Notes: generated from the sequence alone by a model not told the origin. Counted from the stretch's first letter, positions 45,998 through 57,326 are shown. The stretch is DNA of 64,000 nt from Blumeriella jaapii (GCA_009599575.1 VWND01000015.1:806001-870000); one strand, 5' to 3'. Translations and numbers: made by a program.

Positions 45998-46650
45998 CGA
46001 TCATTCTGTCAGGGCTAATAGATGCATAACTTTACCTTTAGGCTAAACTGGCTAAAAGACGCAATAAATGGGTTGGGGGCCCGATCAGCTACTCTACTAC
46101 TTAAGGTGTTCACAGAAAATTAACACAAAAATGTAAAGCGTTGTGCACATATTCGAATGCTTTCAATAGTAGAGTAGCTGATGCAGCCTGAATTCGATTT
46201 TTACACCTTTCTGGCCAGTTGAACTTAGTAGTAGAGTTCGTTATCTATTAACCCTGATATAAAGTAGCAAGCTACTTTAAACGTAAAGAAAGTTCCAGAT
46301 TAAGCTTCCAATTTACTACGCAGATGTGCATATCTAGTCGAAAGTTGGAAAAGTTTCAAGTTTTCCGAGAATTTTCGGATAATATCTGTGTATACGTCTC
46401 TCACGATTAAAGTTACCTTTTAACGCTACAGGCATACATCCCAGCGTGCTTTAATCGTTTTGCCGGAGTGCGAAACCTGGACGTGGTTCCTAAAAGGAGA
46501 GGTAACATAAGAATGTAAGGCGTTGTATAAATACGCGAGCGTTTAAAAAAACAGCAGAACTGATCAAGCCTGAATTCGATTATTTCGTCTTTTCGGCCAA
46601 TTTAGCTGAGTAATAAATTGATTCATATGCTGGCCCTGATATAAACATTC
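45998..46650. repeat. Further element D copies, partial
   Basis: An inverted end at 46000-46060 (TTTAGGCTAAACTGGC), a direct end at 46207-46260 (CTGGCCAGTTGAACTTAG) and another at 46595-46645 (CGGCCAATTTAGCTGAG). The interior 46260-46490 is a diverged direct copy of 45350-45570, sharing GAAAGTTCC, CGAAAGTT, TACGATG/CACGATT and GACGTGGTTC. Confidence 0.7.
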
Positions 46651-47179
46651 TTTTTTCACTTGCTTCAAATGCTTTAAATGCGTTTTGTTTAGCGTGCAAT
46701 TATAATATGGAAACGGTGATCCCATTAAGGTTCCTATCATTTAGAGTTTTCCAAACTGCCGGAATAAGGCTTTTTCAGAAAAAAAGCCGATAGAAAATCC
46801 GAGATACATGGTTTGAAGTTTCGGATATCTCGCAAACGCTACAGCAAACCACAGTACCAGAAACACTTCAAAAACCAGTGCGATTATAATTCGGAAGCGG
46901 TGAGCACGAAAACACCGCGTGAGCTGAAAAGGTTTTTCTTTAAGTTTTTCATATATAGCTTTCTATTCAACCGCTTCAGAATTAAGAAAGGGGCGATAGA
47001 AAACTTGAGATATATTTTCTATCTTTTTTCTCACAGGCGCCAGAGCACAAGACCAGAAAGACTTAAAAGAGCAGTCATTCCACCCTCTCTTCTCTTCCAA
47101 CCATACATCCTCTTCCATTGCTCAATCGACTACTATATCAAACTCTTCGCTTTCCAATCAACTCGACAATACATTCACC

Positions 47180-47381
47180 ATGAAGTTCTCTATCATCCTT
47201 GTTCTTGCTGCCATCAGCTCTGTCATGGCTTGGTGCGATAAACTCTCAGACTGCAGCGTAAATTGCCTCTTTGGAATCAATACACAGTAATAATGCTAAT
47301 CTCTGACAATAGTGCCCCGGTGTCCGTCAGGTACCCCGTTGCATCAATAATGATTGCAGATGCGACCCCGTCCCCGTTTAG
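47180..47381 (+). CDS. Secreted six-cysteine micropeptide, paralogue 3
   Basis: Two exons, 47180-47257 and 47313-47381, around a 55-nt phase-0 intron (GTAAAT..CAATAG, branch TGCTAAT) give 48 residues. Signal peptide MKFSIILVLAAISSVMA is nearly identical to paralogue 1. The mature part has six cysteines spaced C-x5-C-x1-C-x8-C-x4-C-x1-C. The C2-C3 gap is shorter than in the other two because exon 2 opens directly on the third cysteine. The C-terminus is DPVPV. The leader is pyrimidine-rich and resembles those of the other two genes (TCGCTTTcc..TTCACCATG). Same expected destination: the secretory pathway and outside the cell. Function unknown. Confidence 0.72.
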
Positions 47382-47965
47382 ATGTGGTGCAGCGGAAATG
47401 CTCAGTGAGGAGGAAAAGAAGGAAGGGAAAAGGGGTAGTCGGGGGGTCGTGGGGTCGGTCGAGCTGCGAAGGAGATGGAAATTGTGTGGAAAAGGAGGAG
47501 GGTTTTGGGCATCGTGAAGCATCGCATTACTACAACATCAATATGACTGGCGCTTCTAGCTGATGCCCCTCCAACACACTTCCACCCTCTCCATCACGTG
47601 AACCCTGGTCGTTGTATCCTTTTAGCTTGCGTGCCACCTTTTGTAAACGCGTGCTTTGTGCTGCATCCTCCTGACGTCGCTGCTTTGGGCAGGGCGACAA
47701 AGAATATCACTTCGTTGAAGAGATTCTCGCATGCTTCTTTCATTCTCAGCCTAACTCGGTTCACATACGCTGCTTTGTAGAAGTGCTCATTCTTTTACCA
47801 GTGACTTGTTTTCTTCGGAGAGCATAGGTATATTTGAGGATTCCGAGATTTTTCTCCCAAATATCTGCATCTTTGCCAGCGTTCTCATTGCATTTCGAAA
47901 TCGACCATTCTAAAGTCGCAAGCACTATTTTAGCCATATGGTACAGATCAGGCCCGGCTTTCGCG

Positions 47966-48610
47966 ATGTCATCTTGCGGGCACGGTTCGAGTTACATGTT
48001 TCTCCCGCCATCACTCGGCTTCCTCGCCGAAAACTTCCCCTACATCGGTGCCGACCTGGATATCGATCGCGACCTTCTCAGATGCCGTTTCTGCGACGTC
48101 AGCGACACACAATTTCAGTGTGATAAGATTGAATCTAACGGCAAGGTCGCCATCGAGGATATGGAGACGAAGATCACCGAGACCAAAGAAATCCTCATCT
48201 CCGGAAAAGCCAAGGAGGACCTGACGAATATGCTCCCCCGGCTCAAGAAGAAGCTCGGTGAGGCTATGTGGGACACAGACATGAAGATTCTGAATTGCTG
48301 GATGGGATATTGGGCTGTCTGGGGACCTGGAGATGGACCTGAGCGGGAGTACGAGATATTTGACGAGCTAGTTGAGGAGGATTCAAACGATGTAGATCAT
48401 GAAGAAAAAGATGAGGAGGAGCACGAAGAGCACGACGACCATAACGACCATAACGACCCGGATTTCGTGACAGATTTTTCGGATGAGAAGGAGGAGGAAG
48501 TTCAACCCAGCCCTAAGAGGGCTGGCAGGAAAGGCAAAAGGCCAGCAGAAGCCTCTGGGGGCAAGAAGCCGAGTCTCAAGAAACGCTCGAAAGCCACCAA
48601 GGTGAAGTAG
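47966..48610 (+). CDS. Unrecognised protein with acidic stretch and basic tail
   Basis: No known family recognised. The ATG at 47966 gives 214 residues. The frame is open further up to 47834, but with no ATG. The N-terminal part has Cys residues (MSSCGHG, LLRCRFCDVSD), then a helical charged segment (MLPRLKKKLGEAMWDTDMK). A Glu/Asp/His-rich tract follows (HEEKDEEEHEEHDDHNDHND) before the Lys/Arg-rich end KKRSKATKVK. The acidic tract followed by a basic nuclear-localisation-like tail suggests a nuclear protein. This is inference from composition. It lies at the border of the repeat island. No intron needed. Confidence 0.6.
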   Translation: MSSCGHGSSYMFLPPSLGFLAENFPYIGADLDIDRDLLRCRFCDVSDTQFQCDKIESNGKVAIEDMETKITETKEILISGKAKEDLTNMLPRLKKKLGEAMWDTDMKILNCWMGYWAVWGPGDGPEREYEIFDELVEEDSNDVDHEEKDEEEHEEHDDHNDHNDPDFVTDFSDEKEEEVQPSPKRAGRKGKRPAEASGGKKPSLKKRSKATKVK

Positions 48611-48982
48611 GTGTGTTTCTCGTTCTGGTAAGGTGCTGTATGCGATGATGTGGAACTTTCGAAATCTCTAGTTACATTCGAGAACTTTAACAGCTTTGAA
48701 GCTCTTCTTTGATCCTCCTGACGTAAGGCCGCCGTTGTATAGCCTTAAAGTGAAATAAATATATGTTGGCAGCTTCAACGATACATTCATTGGGGACAAG
48801 GAGTTTTCGTGAACCACAGAGGAAGTTCTAGGTTCCTATAAAGGTAAGTACTTAGTGGTGAGTATCCACAATCACATGATGTACCTATAAATAGCAGCGA
48901 TGACGATTTTCGCATCTTCGAAGTCAAACAACTTTGGGATGGCATAAACAACAACAACAACATCAACAACAACAATAACAAC
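48611..48982 (+). promoter_or_regulatory. Upstream region of the Lgl/Sro7 gene
   Basis: Ends in a (CAA)n-rich leader (48946-48980) directly before the start codon. CAA-rich leaders are unstructured and common in efficiently translated fungal mRNAs. No TATA box that I would insist on, although CTATAAA occurs at 48888. Confidence 0.4.
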
Positions 48983-51900
48983 ATGGCAGGCTTTTTACGT
49001 GGAAAGCAAGCTGGTATTCAGAATGACCTCTCCGCTGGCATCTTGCCCGAACTATTCGCCCCAGACGACCAGGCACGCTACGGCATCAACTCACAAATAG
49101 GGTGAGCTCAGCCCTACGGACCCCGCGCCCGCGCAAACGAAGGATTCCTGCTAACAGAACCTCACTTCTGCGCAGGTCTTTAGCATACGATCCCATACAA
49201 TCGCTCCTCGCAATAGGCACGAACGAGTCCACATTCGGCAGCGGGCAAATCTACATCTTCGGCCAGAAGCGCGTACAAGTTGTTTTCACATTACCCCGCC
49301 GCGCCTCAGCCAAAACGCTACAATTCTGTTCCGACCGCCTTATATCCGTCGACTCCAAGAACGAAATCATAGTATGGGACCTGGTACAGCAGAAGAAGCT
49401 GGCAGCGTATGCGCCGCCGGGCATCATCACGGCGCTGGTGACGGATCCGATGCTGGACTGGGCATTGATTGGGCTGCAGAACGGAGAAGTTATTGCGTAT
49501 GACTTGGATAGAGAGAAACTGGCACCGCTGCGACTTCCGAACTTTTGGAGAGAGAGGAGTCCGAGGTCAAGACTGCTGAGTTTGGTGTCTATGCAGCTGC
49601 ATCCCCGGGATATCGGACAGTTGTTGATTGGGTATACGGAGGGAGCGGTGATATACTCGTTCAAGCAGAACAGAGCAATAAAGTACTTCCATTATGAAGT
49701 CCCCGCAGGAGCGCCAGGCGGAAATCCAGACCCTCTCTCGCACGATAAAATACGGACACCACATCTAAACCAGGTTTTTTGGCATCCTACAGGTACTTTT
49801 GTCGGCACAGCATACGACGACGAGAGTCTTGTGTTTTGGGACCCGAAGGATGGCCGAGTTGTGATGGCAAGAACCCTGACAGATTCCCATGTCAATAAGC
49901 CGGGCCATCAAACCAACAGCTGTGGCAACACACCGGGGACGTACGCCATCAAGGAGAAGTTTGCGAAAATAGCCTGGTGCTGCAAGACGAACCCAGATGA
50001 TACAGGGATTTTGATTGCTGGAGGCTTTCCCAAAACTGTGCCAGAGAAAGGCATGACGTTTCTCGAGCTGGGTCCTACTCCAGTCTATGCGACATCGCCA
50101 TGGGGCGTATTGTCTGCCCATTTCGAAGCGAAGAAGACGCATCTACTACCTACACCTGCTGGTGCAGAGGTCATTGACTTTTGTCTCATACCCCGGGCTT
50201 CACCTCATTTTGCTGGAGCTCAGGACCCCATTGCTGTTATTGCTCTGCTGTCTTCAGGAGAGCTAGTCACGTTGACATTCCCAAGCGGATACCCTATTTC
50301 ACCTACAAACCAATTGCACCCCTCTGTTTCTTTGGTTCATCCTTTTGTCACCTCGATGGCTATGGCCCCTGTCGATCGTACACGCTGGCTGGGCATGGTC
50401 GAGAACCGTCAGCAAGGCCCCCTCTTAGTACGGGGCGGCGCAGAAGGTGTCAAGAATATACGGAGGTACGAAGCTCGGAACATTCTTCAGCTAGCACATG
50501 GGGACGGCACTGTCAGAATCTGGGATGCAGGCCATGATGATGAACTGGAAAACAGTGCTGTACTGCAAGTGGATATTGCCAGAGCGCTCGATCGGTATGA
50601 TGATGTCAATATCACTAGTTTAAGTATGGCATCCAGTACTGGAGAAATGGCTGTTGGTGTTGCTACTGGTGAGGTTGTTATTTACAGATGGGGTGCCAAC
50701 AAACTGTTTGGGAGCGACGCACCACAAGGAGTTCAGACTGTATCCGGTGGCATCACCGATATAAGTTCTCGCGCTGAGCCCTCACTGAAGGAGGGTCTGC
50801 AGCCATTTGTGTCATACGACATGGGCCAAGGTCGTATCTCAGCTGTCAAGATGTCAGATGTTGGGTTCGTAGCCGTTGGTTCGGAAGGCGGTCTTTTGTC
50901 CATCATTGACCTTCGAGGACCTGCTGTGATCTTTAGCGCTGCTATGACTGACTTCGTCAAATCGGAAAAGCGTAGCAGCTTTTTAAAGAAGGGCAGTAGC
51001 CAGTCATCGACTCAACAAGACTGGGTAGTGGTCATTGAATTCGGGGTCATGACTCTCGAAGGCGACAATTATTCCAGTATCGCATGCTTCCTTGGAACGA
51101 ATCTGGGGAAAGTTATCACACTCAAGATTCTTCCTCAGCCAAACGGAGGCTATACTGCCCAGCTTGCTGGTGTGTCTACCCTGGCTGACAAAATCATTTC
51201 GCTTTCGCCCATTGTGTCTGATACCGGGACACCTGCACCAGCAACTGGAGCTGTCGTGGGAGCTCTGAGGTCCGGTCAACAGACCCATGGTACGCTAGTA
51301 GCCGGTGAGTTCTCCAAAACTCGTTTCTGATATGATAAGTGCTAACACAAAACCAGTCTCCCAGACGGAAGTTCGTATCTTCAAGCCAGCAACTGCCAAA
51401 GGTGCCCACAAGACATTCGATACCACCCTCTGCGACGCCGCCAGTGTCGTCCACTTTGAAGACCGTGGCCACGCTCTCGTTGGTGTCTTCGGAGACGGTA
51501 CTACGAAAGCCTTCTCCCTGCCCGCGCTAAAAGAAATCAGCGCGGCACAACTTCCCATGCTCGACAAAACTCGCACCACGAATGCCATCGTGACCTCCTC
51601 CGGCGACATCTTCGGCTGGACCGGTCCCTCCGAGATAGCCATGCTCAGCGTCTGGGGCACCGGCCAACCTCTCCCAAAGTCCAACGACAAGATCTTCAAC
51701 CCCGAAGCTCTAATCCCCGCGCGTCCCACCATCTCCAACATGCAATGGATCTCAGGGACGCAATACGTGTCTCCCACCGACCTGGATCTGCTCATCGGCG
51801 GCCCGGACCGCCCACCAAGTAAGCGAATGCTGGCCGCCGCCGCCGCTGAAGATCGAGCCGCGCGTCTTGGAAGCCCAGGCTCGAGCCGCGCGCCGGGCAC

Positions 51901-52093
51901 GGTGTCGACGGAGGGCTGGGGTGATTACATGACGAGGCAGCTGAACGAGCGGACGGAGAAGCTGAACATTCTTGGCGACACGACGGATAAGATGACGGAG
52001 AATAGCCAGGGGTGGGCGGAGGACGTGAATAAGTACATCTCGAAGCAGAAGCGGAATATGGTATTCGGTGGGCTCACTGGGAAGTGGTTTTAG
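48983..52093 (+). CDS. Lgl/tomosyn/Sro7-family exocytosis regulator
   Basis: WD-repeat protein of the lethal-giant-larvae/Sro7/tomosyn family, which regulates SNARE assembly during polarised exocytosis at the plasma membrane. Exons 48983-49101, 49176-51304 and 51357-52093 give 994 residues. Introns are 74 and 52 nt. The N-terminus MAGFLRGKQAGIQNDLS leads into the double beta-propeller region (AYDPIQSLLAIGT, QVFWHPTGTFVGTAYDDESL, LQLAHGDGTVRIWDAGHDDE). The C-terminus carries an R-SNARE-like segment (LNERTEKLNILGDTTDKMTE). The C-terminal SNARE motif is typical of tomosyn-type members. The leader has a CAACAA repeat just before the ATG. Confidence 0.9.
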
Positions 52094-53703
52094 CTCTCTT
52101 TGCCTTGGTCTTCGGAATTGGGGTTTGGTGGCTGTAACTGGCGTGCGTGCGGTGGGATTGGGCGTTGGTTTCCGAAACGGATGAGCTTGAAATTTGGTTG
52201 GGATGTGAAGGGACACCGAGGTATAGACGAGAAATGAATTATAGTCGGCGCTCTACCTTTGTTAGGAATTTCAAAAGAGAATCATGCTTTTAATCTTTTC
52301 TGCGGCAGTGTGTATTGGGTGGTTGTCTGCGAGGCAAGAGGATTGCGTGTTTTCTTTCCAGTGACGGAGACGAGAGAGCAATAGGGGATACGTTTCGGCT
52401 GATAGATTTGGAATTCCGAGTCATCGCTCCAGCGCCCAAGTCAAGAAATGTCGAAAAAGAGATCGCAGCAGATCTATCCCTACTCCGTCATTCTCGGCTT
52501 CGCCTTCACACACTCTTCTTCTTCAAGCACACCGCATTTCAGAACCATGCCTTCCCCGTCGAATCCGTCTGCGAGTTAGCCTTCGGGATCTCCCAATACA
52601 CCTTATACGCTCTCCGCCCATACCACTCTTGATGAGAAAACCACGCACTATCAGCCCGTCCTACCTAATCTCTATCCGCGTCCCCATCTCCATTGCCCAA
52701 AATGCGCAAACTCGGGCAAACTCACATGCGGAATCGGCAACCCGAGCGTCCCATTCCTCATCAAAGCCATTCCTCATCAAAGTGGGAATGGCGTCAACTT
52801 TTGAGTAGTCGTTTCCAACTGCGGCGAAAATTTCCTATCGTACAATTTCTAGCACGTAATGCTATCAACATCATAGTCAAGATTTTTCTGCAATATTCAA
52901 AATGATTTTACAATAAGAATGCAACTAGGTTATAATCATTTCATGATCAATGATGTATTCATTTCAGACTGATAATCATGATTTAACTTAGACTCAAATA
53001 TATGATCTCAGATCATCTGTTTAATGCTCTTAGACCAACTTTTGTATTCGCTTACTGCTTTTTTCATGTAAAATATGCTCGTTGCTCTTTTATTTATCAA
53101 AACAGACTTCCATTGATTGTTTACATAATCACACTTTTTACTCTTAATACTTTGATCGTGATCTCTCCTCCACAGTCAAAAGCTTTTCTTTACTCTGTAC
53201 GTTAATTCCAATCTGTGTGAAGCTGCAAATGGGGTCCGGATAGATTTCAACCAACAGGTTCCGAACATGTCGATCCACTTTTCCTGCCCCGGCAACACGC
53301 GGTCGCGTCAAAATGTCTCAAAAGAGTCAACATATCTGCACCGCGGCGATCCAGTGATCGGATCGACGCAGGAACCACATCTACAGTACAGTACAATCCC
53401 ATACCAAAACCATGTGACTCAACGCGTCTCCGAGCCATCGCGTCTTATCCAACCAATCACTGCGTTCGCGCATGCCCCGCAGGACCTAGTAAGTCGGGTA
53501 AACGCATTCGGCAGGGAAGTAAACAATAGCTACCCATGTAATGTTTACTTTGGCCGCCATTCTGGCCTCACTCAACGCCTCGCGTCTGTATGTTGCGTCT
53601 TCTCTTGTAAGGTTTCTTACTCTGATATTCAGTTCTTTTATTCTCTCCAACAAGTGTTGGAGCACGGCATTGACTCGTTGACATTTATCCCGCTACTCTT
53701 ACA
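52094..53703. other. Intergenic with one possible broken small gene
   Basis: Lgl 3' flank, the interrupted frame at 52547-52804 (listed separately), an AT-rich section 52850-53210, and the upstream region of the coiled-coil gene. Confidence 0.45.
52547..52804 (+). pseudogene. Possible small Cys protein with an in-frame TAG
   Basis: ATG at 52547 follows a pyrimidine-rich leader. Codon 11 is TAG (52577-52579), after which the same frame stays open for 75 codons. It reads NTPYTLSAHTTLDEKTTHYQ, then PVLPNLYPRPHLHCPKCANS and GKLTCGIGNPSVPF. The CPKC..C arrangement and proline-rich context look protein-like. TAG could derive from CAG by one C-to-T change. It could also be an intron effect or chance, as I know no homologue for certain. 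Confidence 0.3.
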
Positions 53704-56154
53704 ATGGCCGACCACAACACTTCAACTCTCGTCGTCGACGACGACCGGCCCCTTTCGATCCGCCGCCCGCGTCGGAGCAGCGTAGGACCCCGTCTGAACT
53801 CGAGTCGACGAAGCGCTTCTCATCCTGCAACACCGAGTTTTGACGGCATCGCAACCCCTCCGCAGACGCCAAAACGCAGCAAGAAGAAAGTCCGCTTCTC
53901 CGACCCAGGGCCAGCCATCGAATCCGACTACGCCTCCTCGGGACTCACCCCCTTCATACGCCGCACTTCCCTCTCGACGCCCAGGTCCAAACGAAGAGGG
54001 CAATCCAGCCCCGGCCGGCTGTGGAATCGAGCGGGCTACGATGTCGCGCCTGCATCCGGCACGTTGCAATTCGCGCCATTGCGACAGGTGCTGGAAGGCC
54101 GAGTCAAGCGAAGGCTGAGGCGGAATGGGTTGAGTGAGGAGGTCAATGTCATTGAATGGGACAAGAGAGCGCAGGCCAAGGAGCAACGATCAGAGGTCGA
54201 AAGATTGAAGAGGGAGCTGGCGTTGAAGGACTTGGAAGTCCAGTCCATGCGCGACGACGCCGACGTCGCCTCACAAATCGAAGGCGAGTCTGCGTGCTCT
54301 GCTGCTACAAGCACTGCAGCAGGGCTCAGCTCCAAAGTCCTTGCGCTCGAGCAGGAGATCCGGTTCCTCAAGGAGGAATTGAGTCGGAGAGAGCAGGACG
54401 GGGACACAGTCATTGGGAATGAGACGGAAGCGAACTGGACCATGGCCGCCAGGGATCCATATGACTTCGACGACGACGACGACGACGACGACGAAATGAT
54501 GATTACGAATTACGACGATGGTTTCCAGGACGTGAGCGGCCAGGACGAGATCCTGACGACGCCGACACGGCTTGATACGTCGTTCCCGTCGCCGCCGTCC
54601 ACGATGCCGAATACACCGTCCAAATCGGCCTGCTCGATGAGCGCCGGTATCCAAGCTTCTTTGCCCATCCCAGATCCCGAGAGAGACGACTTGAGAGAGC
54701 AGCTTCTATCACTGCAAAAGGAGATCTTGAATTTGAACTCGGCGATTGCGTTGAAGGAGGATTACCATGATCGCCTCGCCCAGAAGCTTGACTCTTTCAT
54801 CCCCTCAGATGAATCTTGCGAGCACTCAGCCCTCGACGCGGCGCTCGACAGCGTGCTCACCTCCCTCGCCCTATCACAGTCGCAAGCCCTGGAGCACAGC
54901 ACAGCGTTCTCCGCCCTCTCGACGGAAATCACCTCCCTCGGTTTCTCTGCGTGCAGTCCCGACGCAGCCCTCGAGCTCATCTCGACCCAATTCCGCCAGG
55001 CACGGCTACAGCTCGAGTATCTCGCCCCGGGTGAACATGCCCAAGGGTTCGAGAATGAGAAGTTGCTGGGCCTGCTGCTTGATCGCATCCGCGTCTTGAT
55101 GAGCAAGGTCAAGGAGAGAGACGACAGCATCGACCAATACCACGCCCAAGAAGTCCTGCTCCGACAGCAGCTCAACGATCGCGTCAGCGTCATGGACAGC
55201 ATGAAGGGAGACCTCGTGCTCGCCAACACCGTTGTCGGGTCCCTCCGCGGCGAGATTGACGAGAAGGAAGCTGATAGCGAGAAGTTGCGCGCCGCTCTCG
55301 ACGGCTACCGAGACGAGGTCGCTGGACTCGAGCGCCTGATCGAGCGTCTCGAGAGCGAGGGGAGGGGAGCTGATGAAGGTCTGCATGGCGAGATTCAGGA
55401 GCTGCAGCTGCGCGTGGAGAACGAGGCGCGACAGCACGATATCACGAAGACCGTCAACGAGGGCAACCAGATGCTGCTGGCTGAATTCGAGAGGAGGCTC
55501 ACTGCGGCTTTAAACGCGGCTGCGGACGTCAAGGAGCAGCTTGCGGCCCTGTCTTCAACGCACGCGGCTACGGTCCAGGAACGCGACGCGGCGCTGGCTC
55601 AGCTGGATGTCTTGTCTTCCTCTGCTGACGGCAGAGCCGGCGACAAAGACGCGGCGATCGAGCAGCTCCAAGGTGCGCTCCAGGCCCGGGAGTTGGCGCA
55701 TGGCTCTGCGCTCGCCTTTCGCGACGCCAAGGTCTCCGAGCTGAGGCGCGAGATCGACCGCGTGAATGGTGCGCTGCAGACTGCTCACACCGCGATCCTC
55801 ACCCTGCGCCGAGAGAACCAGGATCTGCTGCAGAAGGTTGGGAGAGGGCAGTTCGTGGTGCGGGATATGCTGAGGCAGCTCGCTCGGGCTGAGGAGATGG
55901 GCGCCGGCTTCGTCGATGTCACTGAGATGGAAATGCAGACGCGGAGGACGAGTGTCGCCATGGACCCGCTGACGCCGAGAGCGAGAGCTCTGAGCGAAGG
56001 TCCTACTGTCGTTACGAAAGGAGGCATGTTTGATGCTGGACTGGCGAGACGGGGTAGTGGGGGGGAGAGTAGCAAGAAGAGAAGGAGGTACGACAGCGGC
56101 CTTGGGTTTCTTGAGGAGGAAGAGCTGGTGGAGCGGGAAGCGGTGGAGGAGTAA
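53704..56154 (+). CDS. Large coiled-coil protein, function unknown
   Basis: Single-exon frame of 816 residues. The N-terminus is basic and Ser/Pro-rich with kinase-type sites (TPPQTPKRSKKKVRFSDPG, LSTPRSKRRGQSSPGRLW) and a compact block RVKRRLRRNGLSEEVNVIEW. Long heptad-rich coiled coils follow (about 150-240 and 340-720), interrupted by an Asp8 run encoded by a GAC repeat (about 54469-54492). The C-terminus ends KKRRRYDSGLGFLEEEE. No motor or enzymatic domain is seen. Such a layout fits a structural protein of spindle, septum or nuclear periphery, but this is inference. The start at 53704 is the first ATG and sits after a stop-rich leader. Confidence 0.8.
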   Translation: MADHNTSTLVVDDDRPLSIRRPRRSSVGPRLNSSRRSASHPATPSFDGIATPPQTPKRSKKKVRFSDPGPAIESDYASSGLTPFIRRTSLSTPRSKRRGQSSPGRLWNRAGYDVAPASGTLQFAPLRQVLEGRVKRRLRRNGLSEEVNVIEWDKRAQAKEQRSEVERLKRELALKDLEVQSMRDDADVASQIEGESACSAATSTAAGLSSKVLALEQEIRFLKEELSRREQDGDTVIGNETEANWTMAARDPYDFDDDDDDDDEMMITNYDDGFQDVSGQDEILTTPTRLDTSFPSPPSTMPNTPSKSACSMSAGIQASLPIPDPERDDLREQLLSLQKEILNLNSAIALKEDYHDRLAQKLDSFIPSDESCEHSALDAALDSVLTSLALSQSQALEHSTAFSALSTEITSLGFSACSPDAALELISTQFRQARLQLEYLAPGEHAQGFENEKLLGLLLDRIRVLMSKVKERDDSIDQYHAQEVLLRQQLNDRVSVMDSMKGDLVLANTVVGSLRGEIDEKEADSEKLRAALDGYRDEVAGLERLIERLESEGRGADEGLHGEIQELQLRVENEARQHDITKTVNEGNQMLLAEFERRLTAALNAAADVKEQLAALSSTHAATVQERDAALAQLDVLSSSADGRAGDKDAAIEQLQGALQARELAHGSALAFRDAKVSELRREIDRVNGALQTAHTAILTLRRENQDLLQKVGRGQFVVRDMLRQLARAEEMGAGFVDVTEMEMQTRRTSVAMDPLTPRARALSEGPTVVTKGGMFDAGLARRGSGGESSKKRRRYDSGLGFLEEEELVEREAVEE

Positions 56155-57326
56155 AATGGTATGTGTACGCTCTTCGATCTGGCCTGTGTTGGCGTTTGGC
56201 AGATGTGCGTCTGCTAGATTCCTGTTTCTGTATACAATGTATATGATATTGCGGACTTTGTCTTATCAATCTGAGCCGAGACGAAGGACTTGGTGCATGC
56301 CATGATCACTGTCTGGTACTTTCGAGATCTTTAACGCAACGAGTCAAGGTCAGCTTCATCTGTTCCGATCAATCGACCTGATCCTGGCAAGACCCCTAGG
56401 ACGAGTGGGCAAACAAGAGTCGGTGAGAAGATTCAAACGGCAGTAAGAACTTCCACATGCCAAGTTGTTCAGTAGGTATTGTGACAACCTCAGCTTCGTG
56501 CTGTGAAGAGCCCGATGGGATCGAGCTTGGCATGGTCTCCGTAGCGTGTGTCCAGGTATTGATTTAAAACCAACAACTACAAAGCGCGAACATTGGAAGG
56601 CGATGCACTCCGTCTGAAGAAGAGACTCGCCCGAAGCTCTATCATCAGAGGAAAATCAAAAAGATGACATGAGGTACGTACTGACAGCACTGATTCACGT
56701 GCGAGCTAATCAGCGTAGCGCTAGAGAGTATCTCTCCCCTTCGCTATTACAAAACCAAGCATATTCAACCCCTTTTTTGGATCCTCTTATTTGGTACGAG
56801 TACCTAGTGTCTCTCTTCCAGTACCGACTGAGTAGTTTAGCGAGAATGAGGGAGAGCTCAGCTAACGAATGGAATGAAACTCTTGAAGCGGGTTGACAGG
56901 TTAAAAAAAAAGTACACACTTTATGGAAAGTACGTACTCAACCGAGTCAATCTAATATGAATCATTATCATAGGCCGAGAAATACATCATAGCCTTATAC
57001 TCAAAAGATCACTTGACGTCTCTTCTGCCCATCCACAGCAACAACGCGGCGGAAGTCCCACGTCCAAGCCTTTGTAAATACCCTCGCGACCAAGAAAGGG
57101 AAAACTAGCCACATCAAGGCCTGCTCTCACGTCGACCACGTCGACTTCCTTCTGCTGCCAGCGTCTTGCAGCTCTAGCCCGACATGAACTCTATCCCCTG
57201 TCCGAGTCGAAAAACTGACCGTCTTCTTGCTTTGAATTCACACATCGAGATATATTTCGCTTGCCAAAAAATCCCTTTCGGTTAAATTAGCAGAGCCCTG
57301 TTCTTCGGCAAGCGAGCGAACACACG
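56155..57326. other. Intergenic, no gene seen
   Basis: 3' flank of the coiled-coil gene and the upstream part of the HET relic. Short ORFs only. Confidence 0.5.

Noticed and set aside
33935..47100. A CRISPR-like or prophage interpretation of the repeat island
   Set aside because: Repeats are dispersed, diverged and of mixed orientation, with eukaryotic introns in the genes between them.
33000..47500. Claiming RIP (repeat-induced point mutation) for the AT-rich island
   Set aside because: The island looks AT-rich and repeats are diverged, but I did not compute TpA/ApT or CpA indices. The two likely CGA-to-TGA changes in the HET relic are in a CpG context, which is not the usual RIP target.
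47834..47965. N-terminal extension of the acidic/basic protein
   Set aside because: The frame is open, but the first codon would be TTG. The first ATG is at 47966.
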